From Streptomyces sp. 6-11-2 (lineage in GTDB: Bacteria > Actinomycetota > Actinomycetes > Streptomycetales > Streptomycetaceae): 64,000 bases of DNA. Below are positions 19,705 to 27,850 of the stretch, piece after piece. The notes beneath the pieces are model-generated. The model was not told the DNA's origin. It ran no database searches and worked only from the letters and a program-made list of their open reading frames with translations. How positions within the stretch are numbered: position 1 is the stretch's first letter; every line of letters starts with the position of its first letter. The stretch lies in NCBI RefSeq assembly GCF_006540305.1, contig NZ_BJOR01000002.1:310001-374000 (forward strand), in the 5' to 3' direction. The position numbers and the translations under genes are program-made.

Positions 19705-20448
19705 TCACGTCAGGAAGCCGCGCAGCAACGCGGCCGTGCCCGCGCAGTGCTCGCGCATCATCTCCCGGGCGCCGTCGACGTCCCCGTCCAGCACGGCCTC
19801 GACCAGGGCGATGTGCTGGCGCTGCGAGTGCTCCAGGTTCCGCACCAGCAGCGGTATGCAGTCCAGCAGGTCGTTCACGGTCGCGCGTACGGCCGCGTAC
19901 TGCGCGGTGAGCGTCGGCGATCCGGACAGCTCGGCGAGTGTGAGGTGCAGCAGCGTGTCGAGCCGGCGGTACTCGGTGAGCGGCGCGTCGTGCGTGCGGG
20001 CGAGCGCGTCCCGCAGCCGCTCCGCCTGCTCGGCGGTGAGCCCGTGCGCCGCGCACAGCCCGGCCGCGCCCACTTCCAGCACCTCCCGGAACCGCAGGAC
20101 ATCCTCGACGTCGACCTCCTCGATGCGGCGGCGCAGCTCGTCCTCGCCGGGGGCGGCCGCCTTCGGCAGGACGAACGTTCCGCCGTAGCGGCCGCGCCGC
20201 GACTCCACCAGACCCTGGTCCTGGAGGACCTTCAGCACCTCGCGCAGCGTCACCCGGCTGATGCCGAGCCGGTCCGCCAGCTCCCGCTCCGACGGCAGCC
20301 GCTCGCCGCCGGGCACCAGGCCCAGCCGTACGACCTGGAGTATCTGCTCAAGAGCCTCCTCGAAACCGTTCCCCGCCCGCACCGGCCGCAGCACCGGAGT
20401 CAGCGGGTCGTCCGTGAAGGCACCCTCGCCCGCGTCCGTCTGCGACAT
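19705..20448 (-). CDS. GntR-family (FadR/FCD) regulator of the gamma-glutamylation cluster
   Basis: 247 residues. The winged-helix part reads GGERLPSERELADRLGISR, then TLREVLKVLQDQGLVESRRG, followed by an FCD domain starting VEDVLRFREVLEVGAAGLCA. It is transcribed away from the glutamine-synthetase-like gene; 75 bases separate the two starts and hold an inverted repeat. The likely role is repression of the divergent catabolic genes until an amine or its gamma-glutamyl derivative is present. The ATG at 20448 has a weak GGGG upstream. Confidence 0.88.
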   Translation of the reverse strand: MSQTDAGEGAFTDDPLTPVLRPVRAGNGFEEALEQILQVVRLGLVPGGERLPSERELADRLGISRVTLREVLKVLQDQGLVESRRGRYGGTFVLPKAAAPGEDELRRRIEEVDVEDVLRFREVLEVGAAGLCAAHGLTAEQAERLRDALARTHDAPLTEYRRLDTLLHLTLAELSGSPTLTAQYAAVRATVNDLLDCIPLLVRNLEHSQRQHIALVEAVLDGDVDGAREMMREHCAGTAALLRGFLT

Positions 20449-20483
20449 CCGACCGCACCCCTTCCCAAGCAATGGTTCTCGGC

Positions 20484-20499
20484 AATACCTTATAGGTCT
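20484..20499. promoter_or_regulatory. Probable GntR operator in the divergent promoter
   Basis: AATACCTTATAGGTCT contains the inverted repeat ACCT-TAT-AGGT between the divergent GntR and glutamine-synthetase-like genes. FadR-type regulators bind short palindromes in such positions. A related half-site ATACCTTTG lies at 19639-19647, upstream of the PuuD-like gene, which suggests that the same regulator controls both. Confidence 0.5.
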
Positions 20500-20523
20500 C
20501 GGCTGACCGAAGGAGGCTTTCCC

Positions 20524-21888
20524 GTGGCAGACCGCACACCCCCGCTCAGCGTCGAGGAGCTTCGCGCCCTCGTCGCGAGCGGCGAGATTGATACTGTTGT
20601 CCTCGCCTTCCCCGATATGCAAGGGCGGCTCCAGGGCAAGCGGTTCGCCGCACGCTTCTTCCTCGACGAAGTGCTCCGGCACGGCACGGAGTGCTGCAAC
20701 TACCTCCTCGCCGTCGACGCGGAGATGAACACCGTCGAAGGCTACGAGATGTCCTCCTGGGACCGCGGCTACGGCGACTTCGCGATGCTCCCCGACCTCG
20801 CCACCCTGCGCCGGGTGCCCTGGAACCGAGCCACCGCGATGCTGATGGCCGACCTCGCCTGGGAGGACGGATCACCGGTCGTGGCCGCGCCCCGCCAGAT
20901 CCTGCGCCGCCAGCTCGAACGGCTCGCCGACCTCGGCTACACGGCCAACGTCGGCACGGAGCTCGAGTTCATCGTCTTCAAGGACTCGTACGAACAGGCC
21001 TGGGACGCCGGTTACCAGAACCTCACCCCGGTCAATCAGTACAACGTCGACTACTCGGTCCTCGGCACCGGCCGCATCGAGCCGCTGCTGCGCCGCATCT
21101 GCAACGAGATGAGCGCGGCGGGCCTGACCGTCGAATCCGCGAAGGGCGAGTGCAATCCCGGCCAGCACGAGATCGTGTTCCGCTACGACGATGCCCTGGT
21201 CACCTGCGACCAGCACGCCGTCTACAAGACCGGGGCCAAGGAGATCGCCGCACAGGAGGGCTACGCCCTCACCTTCATGGCGAAGTACAACGAGCGCGAG
21301 GGGAACTCCTGCCACATCCACCTGTCCCTCGCCGACGCGGACGGCAACAGCCTCATGGCCGGGGACGGACCCGGCGGAATGTCCCCCGTGATGCGGCACT
21401 TCCTCGCCGGGCAACTGGCCGCGCTGCGGGACTTCTCCCTCCTCTACGCCCCCAACATCAACTCCTACAAGCGCTTCCAGCCCGGCTCCTTCGCGCCGAC
21501 CGCCGTCGCCTGGGGATACGACAACCGCACCTGCGCGCTGCGCGTCGTCGGCCATGGCCGGTCGCTGCGCTTCGAGAACCGGCTGCCCGGCGGAGACGTC
21601 AACCCGCATCTCGCGGTCGCCGGCCTGATCGCCGCGGGTCTCCACGGTATCGAGCAGCGGCTGGAGCTGCCCGACGAATGTCCGGGCAACGCCTACACCG
21701 CCCGCTACGAACACGTCCCCAGCACCCTGCGCGAGGCCGCCGAGCTCTGGGAGAACAGCCCGATCGCCAAGGCCGCCTTCGGTGACGAAGTGGTCGCGCA
21801 CTACCGCAACATGGCCCGCGTCGAACTCGACGCCTTCGACGCCGCGGTCACCGACTGGGAACTCCGCCGCTCCTTCGAACGCATGTGA
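20524..21888 (+). CDS. glnA4: GlnA4-type glutamine synthetase-like gamma-glutamyl-amine ligase
   Basis: 454 residues of the glutamine synthetase fold: VGTELEFIVF, ESAKGECNPGQHEIVFRY, GNSCHIHLSL and ENRLPGGDVNPHLAVAGLIA are the usual nucleotide, metal and glutamate-binding blocks. The opening VVLAFPDMQGRLQGKR fits the GlnA-like group. The flanking aldehyde dehydrogenase, PuuD-like hydrolase and GntR match the Streptomyces GlnA4 (gamma-glutamylethanolamide synthetase) arrangement as I recall it. It probably ligates glutamate to an amine rather than to ammonia. GTG 20524 has GAAGGAGG seven bases upstream. The exact amine is inferred. Confidence 0.75.
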   Translation: MADRTPPLSVEELRALVASGEIDTVVLAFPDMQGRLQGKRFAARFFLDEVLRHGTECCNYLLAVDAEMNTVEGYEMSSWDRGYGDFAMLPDLATLRRVPWNRATAMLMADLAWEDGSPVVAAPRQILRRQLERLADLGYTANVGTELEFIVFKDSYEQAWDAGYQNLTPVNQYNVDYSVLGTGRIEPLLRRICNEMSAAGLTVESAKGECNPGQHEIVFRYDDALVTCDQHAVYKTGAKEIAAQEGYALTFMAKYNEREGNSCHIHLSLADADGNSLMAGDGPGGMSPVMRHFLAGQLAALRDFSLLYAPNINSYKRFQPGSFAPTAVAWGYDNRTCALRVVGHGRSLRFENRLPGGDVNPHLAVAGLIAAGLHGIEQRLELPDECPGNAYTARYEHVPSTLREAAELWENSPIAKAAFGDEVVAHYRNMARVELDAFDAAVTDWELRRSFERM

Positions 21889-23324
21889 GGCCCTTCTTGT
21901 CGTACGAGCACAAGGACCACGAGGACAGGGACACGTACGTGCACGAGCACCAGGTACTGAACCCGGCGACGGAAGAAGTCATCGCGACCGTCCCCGCCGC
22001 CACTCCCGAGGACGTCGACGCGGCCGTCGCCCGCGCGGCTGTGGCCCAGACCCGCTGGGCCGCCCTCGCGCCCGCCGACCGGGCCAGGCTGCTGCGCCGC
22101 TTCGCCGCCACCGTCGACGAACACCTCGAAGAACTTGCGCAGTTGGAGGTGCGCGAGGCCGGGCATGTCATCGGCAACGCGCGCTGGGAGGCGGGCAACG
22201 CCCGCGATCTGCTCGACTTCGCCGCCGGGGGAGTGGAACGCCTGTCCGGGCGCCAGATCCCCGTCCCCGGCGGACTCGACATCACGATCCTCGAACCCCT
22301 CGGGGTCGTCGGTGTCATCGCGCCGTGGAACTTCCCGATGCCGATCGCCGCGTGGGGGACCGCACCCGCACTCGCGGCCGGCAACGCCGTCCTCCTCAAA
22401 CCCGCGGAGACGACCCCGCTGACCGCCCGCCGGCTCGCCGAACTCGCCCTGGAGTCAGGCCTTCCGGAACACCTCTTCCAGGTGCTGCCCGGCGCGGGCG
22501 ACGTGGCGGGCAACGCACTCGTCGAGCACCCCGGCGTCGCCAAGATCGTGTTCACCGGATCCACCCGCGTGGGCAAGGCGATCATGGCCAAGTGCGCCGC
22601 TCGCGTGAAGCGTGTGACCCTCGAACTCGGCGGCAAGAGCCCCAACATCGTCTTCGCCGACGCCGATATCGAGGCCGCGGCCGCCGCCGCGCCCATGTCG
22701 TTCCTCGACAACGCCGGGCAGGACTGCTGCGCCCGCACCCGCATCCTCGTCCAGCGCTCGGTCTACGACCGCTTCCTGGACCTGCTCACGCCCGCCATCG
22801 AGTCCGTCGTTGTCGGCGACCCGAGCGACGAGCGCACCCAGATGGGCCCGCTGATCTCGAAGGTCCAGCTGGAGCGCGTACGGTCGTATGTCAGCGACGA
22901 CCTGAAGGCGATCCGCGGCAGCGCGCCCGAAGGGCCCGGCTTCTGGTTCCCGCCGACCCTCGTCACCGACGTCGACCCGGCCGCGCCCATCGCCGCCGAA
23001 GAGGTCTTCGGCCCGGTCGCCGTCGTCCTGCCCTTCGAGGACGAGGCCGACGCGGTACGGCTCGCCAACGCGACCGAGTACGGCCTGTCCGGATCGATCT
23101 GGACACGGGACGTGGGCCGTGCGCTGCGCGTGTCCGGCGCCGTCGCGGCCGGGAACCTCTCCGTCAACTCCCACTCCAGCGTTCGCTACTGGACCCCGTT
23201 CGGCGGCTACAAGCAGTCGGGGCTCGGCCGCGAACTCGGCCCGGACGCGCTCGCCGCTTTCACCGAGACCAAGAACGTCTTCATCAGCAGCGTTTCCACC
23301 AGCACGAACAGCACGGAGGGCTGA
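21885..23324 (+). CDS. NAD(P)-dependent aldehyde dehydrogenase
   Basis: 479 residues. The N-terminal part has VIAPWNFPMPIAAWGTAPAL and FTGSTRVGKAIM (cofactor loop), then the catalytic Glu in LELGGKSPNIVFAD and the nucleophilic Cys in NAGQDCCARTRILV. It ends with the PFGGYKQSGLGRELG block. ATGA overlaps the stop of the ligase gene, so the two are coupled. In the gamma-glutamylation route it should oxidise the gamma-glutamyl amino-aldehyde to the acid that the PuuD-like hydrolase then cleaves. Confidence 0.9.
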   Translation: MRPFLSYEHKDHEDRDTYVHEHQVLNPATEEVIATVPAATPEDVDAAVARAAVAQTRWAALAPADRARLLRRFAATVDEHLEELAQLEVREAGHVIGNARWEAGNARDLLDFAAGGVERLSGRQIPVPGGLDITILEPLGVVGVIAPWNFPMPIAAWGTAPALAAGNAVLLKPAETTPLTARRLAELALESGLPEHLFQVLPGAGDVAGNALVEHPGVAKIVFTGSTRVGKAIMAKCAARVKRVTLELGGKSPNIVFADADIEAAAAAAPMSFLDNAGQDCCARTRILVQRSVYDRFLDLLTPAIESVVVGDPSDERTQMGPLISKVQLERVRSYVSDDLKAIRGSAPEGPGFWFPPTLVTDVDPAAPIAAEEVFGPVAVVLPFEDEADAVRLANATEYGLSGSIWTRDVGRALRVSGAVAAGNLSVNSHSSVRYWTPFGGYKQSGLGRELGPDALAAFTETKNVFISSVSTSTNSTEG

Positions 23325-23330
23325 GCACTC

Positions 23331-24116
23331 ATGACCGACACCAGCAACGTCTGCCGCCGCCTCGTCGGCCGTACCGCCGTCATCACCGGTGCGGGCAGCG
23401 GCATCGGCCTCGCCACCGCGCGCCGCCTCGCCTCCGAGGGCGCGAACGTCGTCTGCGGCGACATCGACGACACCGCGGGCAAGGCAGCCGCCGACGAGGT
23501 CGGGGGCACCTTCGTGAAGGTGGACGTGACCGACACCGAGCAGGTCGAGGCGCTGTTCAAGATCGCGTTCGACACCTACGGCTCCGTCGACATCGCCTTC
23601 AACAACGCGGGCATCTCGCCGCCGGACGACGACTCGATCCTGGAGACCGGCCTGGACGCCTGGAGGCGGGTCCAAGAGGTCAACCTGACCTCGGTGTACC
23701 TGTGCTGCAAGGCCGCCATCCCCTATATGCAGCGTCAGGGCCGCGGTTCCATCATCAACACCGCGTCGTTCGTGGCCGTCATGGGCGCCGCCACCTCGCA
23801 GATCTCCTACACCGCGTCCAAGGGCGGCGTGCTCGCCATGTCGCGCGAGCTGGGCGTGCAGTTCGCCCGCGAGGGGATCCGCGTGAACGCGCTCTGCCCG
23901 GGGCCCGTCAACACCCCGCTTCTCCAGGAGCTGTTCGCGAAGGACCCGGAGCGGGCGGCGCGACGCCTCGTGCACATCCCGGTCGGGCGGTTCGCGGAGG
24001 CCGACGAGATCGCGGCCGCGGTCGCGTTCCTCGCGAGCGACGACTCGTCCTTCGTCAACGCCACCGACTTCCTCGTGGACGGCGGGATCTCGGGCGCCTA
24101 CGTCACGCCGCTGTAG
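23331..24116 (+). CDS. Short-chain dehydrogenase/reductase
   Basis: 261 residues, classical SDR: TGAGSGIG cofactor loop, acidic D in CGDIDD (NAD preference), NNAG, catalytic SYTASK, and the PGPVNT loop. It starts six bases after the aldehyde dehydrogenase and has GGAGG upstream, so it is the third gene of the operon. It could oxidise the gamma-glutamyl alcohol to the aldehyde used by the preceding enzyme; this role is inferred from context. Confidence 0.88.
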   Translation: MTDTSNVCRRLVGRTAVITGAGSGIGLATARRLASEGANVVCGDIDDTAGKAAADEVGGTFVKVDVTDTEQVEALFKIAFDTYGSVDIAFNNAGISPPDDDSILETGLDAWRRVQEVNLTSVYLCCKAAIPYMQRQGRGSIINTASFVAVMGAATSQISYTASKGGVLAMSRELGVQFAREGIRVNALCPGPVNTPLLQELFAKDPERAARRLVHIPVGRFAEADEIAAAVAFLASDDSSFVNATDFLVDGGISGAYVTPL

Positions 24117-24258
24117 TCCCCTTCACTGAACGTCATCTCGTAGAGAGTCCAGGCCGGAAAGTTCGGAGCCGTCCAGCATGCGGATCCCGCTGGAGCGGCT
24201 CACCTTCACGGGAGTGCGGCGTGCCCGGGGTGACGACGGCACCGTCCTGCGCAGCAGG

Positions 24259-24324
24259 CGAGGTCGGCGGGTGTCGTCCGATGAGGCAGCACTGACTGTC
24301 TCATCGGACGACCTGCCGACCTCG
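24259..24324. terminator. Long hairpin between convergent operons
   Basis: A left arm at 24259-24285 (starting CGAGGTCGGC, ending GTCGTCCGATGAG) pairs with 24300-24324 (starting CTCATCGGACGAC, ending GCCGACCTCG), with a small internal bulge and a 14-base loop. Both flanking genes are transcribed towards it, so it probably works as a bidirectional terminator. Confidence 0.8.
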
Positions 24325-24365
24325 CGAGGCGGGCACGCCTGATCGCCTGTGGGTCTGCGGGACGG

Positions 24366-27300
24366 TCAGACGGTGAAGTGGTGCGTGCCGGAGCCGACCT
24401 GATAGACCGTGCAGCCGTCCTTCTGGCGCAGGAACGTCCCCTGAGTGTGAGTGACCGCCTCCGGGGCGGACGCGGGGATCCACACTTCGGCGGTCGTGTT
24501 GGGCGGCACCGTGCAGGTCAGGGTGAAGCGGCCGGCCTGCTGCCGCCATCGTGTGGAGACGGGCCCGTAGACCGAGGTGAACGTGGCACGGGAGGAGGTG
24601 ACGGCTCCGCCCGGACGGGGGCGGATGACGATCTCGCGGTAGCCGGCCCGGCCCGCCGAGATGCCGGCGATGTTCGCGTACATCCACTCTCCCACCGAGC
24701 CGTAGGCGTAGTGGTTGAAGGAATTCATGCCCGGGTCCTGAAAACCGCCGTCGGGCCGTATGGAGTCCCAGCGTTCCCACATCGTCGTGGAGCCCCTGTC
24801 GATCTGGTAGCCCCAACTGGGGAACGAGCGCTGCTGCAACAGGCGATACGCGACGTCGGTGTGCCCCGTGTCGGTCAGGACGGGCAGCAGCCGGGGCGTG
24901 CCGAGGAAACCTGTCGAGAGGTGCCAGTCCCTGGCCTCGATCAGGGCGACGAGCCGGTCGGCCGCGGCCTTCCGCAACCCGTCCGGCATCAGGTCCATCG
25001 ACAGTGCGAGGACATAAGCCGTCTGTGTGTCGCCCTTGACCCTGCCGTCGGAGGTGACGTAGGCGTTCCGGAACGCCTCGCGTACTCGTCCGAAGAGGTC
25101 GAGGTACGAGGCGGGGTCCTTGCCGAGCTCCGTGGCCATCCGAGCCGCGAGGTCGGCGCTGTGCGCGAAGTACGCGGTGGCGATGACGTCCTTGGGGGTC
25201 TCGTCGTCGACGTTCAGCCAGTCGCCGTATCCCTCAGCCGGGCGCAGGAGCCGGTCGCTGTGCTTCTCCAGGTACCTCAGCCAGGCCTGGACGGACGGCC
25301 AGGCGTCGGCCAGGACCTGGCGGTCGCCGTATGCCTGGTAGAGGGACCAGGGGACGGTGACGCCCGCGTCGCCCCAGCCGGCGGTGCCGCCGCCGAGTCC
25401 GCCGACATCCGGTGCCACGTTCGTGAACGCGCCCTCCGCGGTCTGGGCGTCCCGGAGGTCGACGAGCCACTTGGAGAGGAAGCGGGCCGACTCCATCGTG
25501 TAGGCGGCGGTGGGCGCGAAGACGTTGATGTCTCCCGTCCATCCCAGGCGCTCGTCCCGCGCGGGCGTGTCCGTCGGCACGGAGAGGAAGTTGCCGCGCA
25601 GCCCCCATGTGATGTTGTGGTGCAGTTGGTTGAGCATCGGAACGTCGGTCTCGAAGTCGAGTGTGAACGGTGCTGACGTATGCATGACACGCCCGGTGAC
25701 GGCCCTCGGCGAGGGAGTGCCGGGGAATCCGGTCACCTCGACATAGCGAAAACCGTGGACGGTGAAGCGGGGCTCGTAGCTCTCCTCCCCGTGGCCCTTG
25801 AGGGTGTACGTGTCGGTCGCCGACGCACTCCGCAGGTTCGCCGTGTAGACGGTGCCGTCGGGGTTGAGTACCTCGGCGTGTCTGAGCCGGACGGTGCTTC
25901 CCGCGGCGCCCGACACGCGCAGGCGTACCGAGCCGACCATGTTCTGGCCCAGGTCGAACACGAAGACACCGGGCTTGGGTTCGGTCACCTTCTTCGGTGT
26001 CAGTTCCTCGGCCACGCGTACCGGACCGGCCTCCTGCGCGACGATCAGGCCGGGGCCGATGTCGCCGGCGTCGCGCACACTGAACCAGCTCCCGTCGTCG
26101 AAGCCGGGCGAGGTCCAACCGGGGGTCTCCTTGCGCGCGTCGTACGTCTCGCCACCATGGAGGTCGGCGGCGACGATCGCCCCGGAGGCGGCCCGCCAGG
26201 CGGGGCCCGATGTGATGCGCTCACTCGTCCCGTCCGCGTACTCCACCTCCAACTGCGTCAGCAGCGAAGGGTGTTCGCCGTACTGCTGAGGACCGAACAT
26301 GCCGACGTCGCCCGCGTACCATCCGGGTGCGAGATACACCCCGATGGCGTTGGCGCCGGGCCGCAGGAGCGTGGTGACGTCGTACGTCTGGTACTGGACG
26401 CGGGTGCGGTAGTCGGTCCAGCCGGGGGCGAGATGGTCACGGCCCACACGGCTGCCGTTGAGGTGAGCCTCGTAGAGGCCGAGCGCCGTGGCGTACAGCC
26501 GCGCGCGGGACACCTTCCGGCTCCGGAGCCGGAACTCGTGGCGCACCTGGGTGACGGCGTACGTCACCGGGGCGACCCTTCCCCAGGGCCCACCGCCCCA
26601 CGGGGCCGCCACCCTCGCCGCCGGCCAGTCGCCGTCGTCGAAACCGAGCCCGCGCCAGTCGGCCGGAGGCTCCTGGTCCGTGGCCTTCCAGGACGCGTCG
26701 GTGACCGTCCTCTGCTCGCCGGAAGCGGTACGGACCGTGAGAACGGCGATGACTCCCGCCGGGCCCGGGGACGCGTTGGTGGCGGAGACGGCGATAACGT
26801 TGTCGCCGGTGCGCACCCGGTCCAGTACGTCGATGACGGCCGGGCGGCGCCAGCCGTCGTTGTCGGTCTCCAGGTCGGTGCGGGCCACCTCGACTCCGTT
26901 CACGGAGACGGCGTACACGTTGTCCGCGCTGATGACGAGTGTGGCCGCGGTGATCCCGTCGGGCAGCTCCGCGGTCCCGCGGAACCAACGGGTGACCGCC
27001 GGAACACTGCTCGCCGGATCACCCTCGGGGAACCAGATCCAGGAACTGCCCTCCAGGGACGGCACGTCCGTGAGGCTCGCCGGAGCCGAAATCCAGTCGG
27101 CCGTCCACTCCCCGGCATCCATGAGGCCGGTCTCCCACCACGAGGGCTCGCTCCAGCCGGAGGCCCGGCCCTCGGCGTCCCATACGCGTACGGACCAGAA
27201 GTAGCGTGTCCGGGGTTCGAGCCCAGGACCCGCGTACGGTACGAGGACGGACTCGCCGGACGCGACCTTCCCGCTGTCCCAGACGTCCGGACGGGGCAGG

Positions 27301-27581
27301 CCCGTTGCGCTGGTGGCGACCCGGATCTGATAGGCGCTCTGACGCATACCGGGCTTGTCGGCGGTCAACGGCCAGCTCAGCCGGGGGCGTTGCGCATCGA
27401 GACCGAGGGGGTGCTGGACGTACTCCACGGTCGGCGCCGTGACGCGCAGGCCGTCGTGCCCTGCGTGCGCATGCGCCTGGGCAGGTTCGGACACTGGCAC
27501 GGCCGCCGCCGGTACCGAGTCCAAGGTCGCCGCCGCGACTGTGGCGGCCGCTCCCGCCAGAACACTCCTCCTACTGATCAC
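24366..27581 (-). CDS. Secreted GH78 alpha-L-rhamnosidase
   Basis: 1071 residues. A Tat-type signal (MISRRSVLAGAAATVAAATL) precedes an N-terminal Ig-like domain (PTVEYVQHPLGLDAQRPRLS), two beta-sandwich domains and the (alpha/alpha)6 barrel. The barrel carries the general acid region TPARDERLGWTGD and aromatic/acidic residues typical of GH78. It should remove terminal alpha-L-rhamnose from plant glycosides or polysaccharides outside the cell. The GTG start at 27581 has GAGGAG five bases upstream. Two LacI-type palindromes lie in the 269-base gap upstream, and it converges on the SDR operon across the long hairpin. Confidence 0.92.
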   Translation of the reverse strand: MISRRSVLAGAAATVAAATLDSVPAAAVPVSEPAQAHAHAGHDGLRVTAPTVEYVQHPLGLDAQRPRLSWPLTADKPGMRQSAYQIRVATSATGLPRPDVWDSGKVASGESVLVPYAGPGLEPRTRYFWSVRVWDAEGRASGWSEPSWWETGLMDAGEWTADWISAPASLTDVPSLEGSSWIWFPEGDPASSVPAVTRWFRGTAELPDGITAATLVISADNVYAVSVNGVEVARTDLETDNDGWRRPAVIDVLDRVRTGDNVIAVSATNASPGPAGVIAVLTVRTASGEQRTVTDASWKATDQEPPADWRGLGFDDGDWPAARVAAPWGGGPWGRVAPVTYAVTQVRHEFRLRSRKVSRARLYATALGLYEAHLNGSRVGRDHLAPGWTDYRTRVQYQTYDVTTLLRPGANAIGVYLAPGWYAGDVGMFGPQQYGEHPSLLTQLEVEYADGTSERITSGPAWRAASGAIVAADLHGGETYDARKETPGWTSPGFDDGSWFSVRDAGDIGPGLIVAQEAGPVRVAEELTPKKVTEPKPGVFVFDLGQNMVGSVRLRVSGAAGSTVRLRHAEVLNPDGTVYTANLRSASATDTYTLKGHGEESYEPRFTVHGFRYVEVTGFPGTPSPRAVTGRVMHTSAPFTLDFETDVPMLNQLHHNITWGLRGNFLSVPTDTPARDERLGWTGDINVFAPTAAYTMESARFLSKWLVDLRDAQTAEGAFTNVAPDVGGLGGGTAGWGDAGVTVPWSLYQAYGDRQVLADAWPSVQAWLRYLEKHSDRLLRPAEGYGDWLNVDDETPKDVIATAYFAHSADLAARMATELGKDPASYLDLFGRVREAFRNAYVTSDGRVKGDTQTAYVLALSMDLMPDGLRKAAADRLVALIEARDWHLSTGFLGTPRLLPVLTDTGHTDVAYRLLQQRSFPSWGYQIDRGSTTMWERWDSIRPDGGFQDPGMNSFNHYAYGSVGEWMYANIAGISAGRAGYREIVIRPRPGGAVTSSRATFTSVYGPVSTRWRQQAGRFTLTCTVPPNTTAEVWIPASAPEAVTHTQGTFLRQKDGCTVYQVGSGTHHFTV

Positions 27582-27605
27582 TACGACTCCTCGTCCAGGA
27601 ATGGG

Positions 27606-27617
27606 TGAATCGATTCA
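27606..27617. promoter_or_regulatory. LacI-type operator upstream of the rhamnosidase
   Basis: TGAATCGATTCA is a perfect 12-base palindrome with a central CG, the form bound by LacI/GalR repressors. It lies 25 bases before the GTG start, where a repressor would block initiation or early elongation. Confidence 0.6.
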
Positions 27618-27743
27618 GTGGCGTTGAGTGTGGGTAACGTAAGGGCGGGCGAGGTGAAGGTCAATCGGTGTGCAGGTACTTTCGCAAGCGTCCTAAGTTC
27701 CGCTGCCACTCCGAGCGAGGCCGGCGCGTGACGTGGACGCGAG

Positions 27744-27765
27744 GTGATTGAACGGTTTCAATCAC
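27744..27765. promoter_or_regulatory. Second LacI-type operator, 9-bp inverted repeat
   Basis: GTGATTGAA and TTCAATCAC are perfect inverted 9-base arms around CGGT. The core TGAACGGTTTCA has the same TGAA...TTCA shape as the palindrome at 27606. Two such sites 138 bases apart could support looping by a tetrameric regulator. No LacI gene is adjacent. Confidence 0.6.
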
Positions 27766-27850
27766 GAGTTCACGCGCAGGGCGCGGCCGGCGATCAGCTC
27801 ACGCCAGACCTCGAACTTTTGCTCGGCCGGGCAGGCAAGCCTGGTCCGGA

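Noticed and set aside
20524..21888. Primary glutamine synthetase GlnA
   Set aside because: The neighbours (aldehyde dehydrogenase, PuuD-like hydrolase, FadR-type regulator) and the N-terminal sequence fit the gamma-glutamyl-amine ligase group better than ammonia assimilation.
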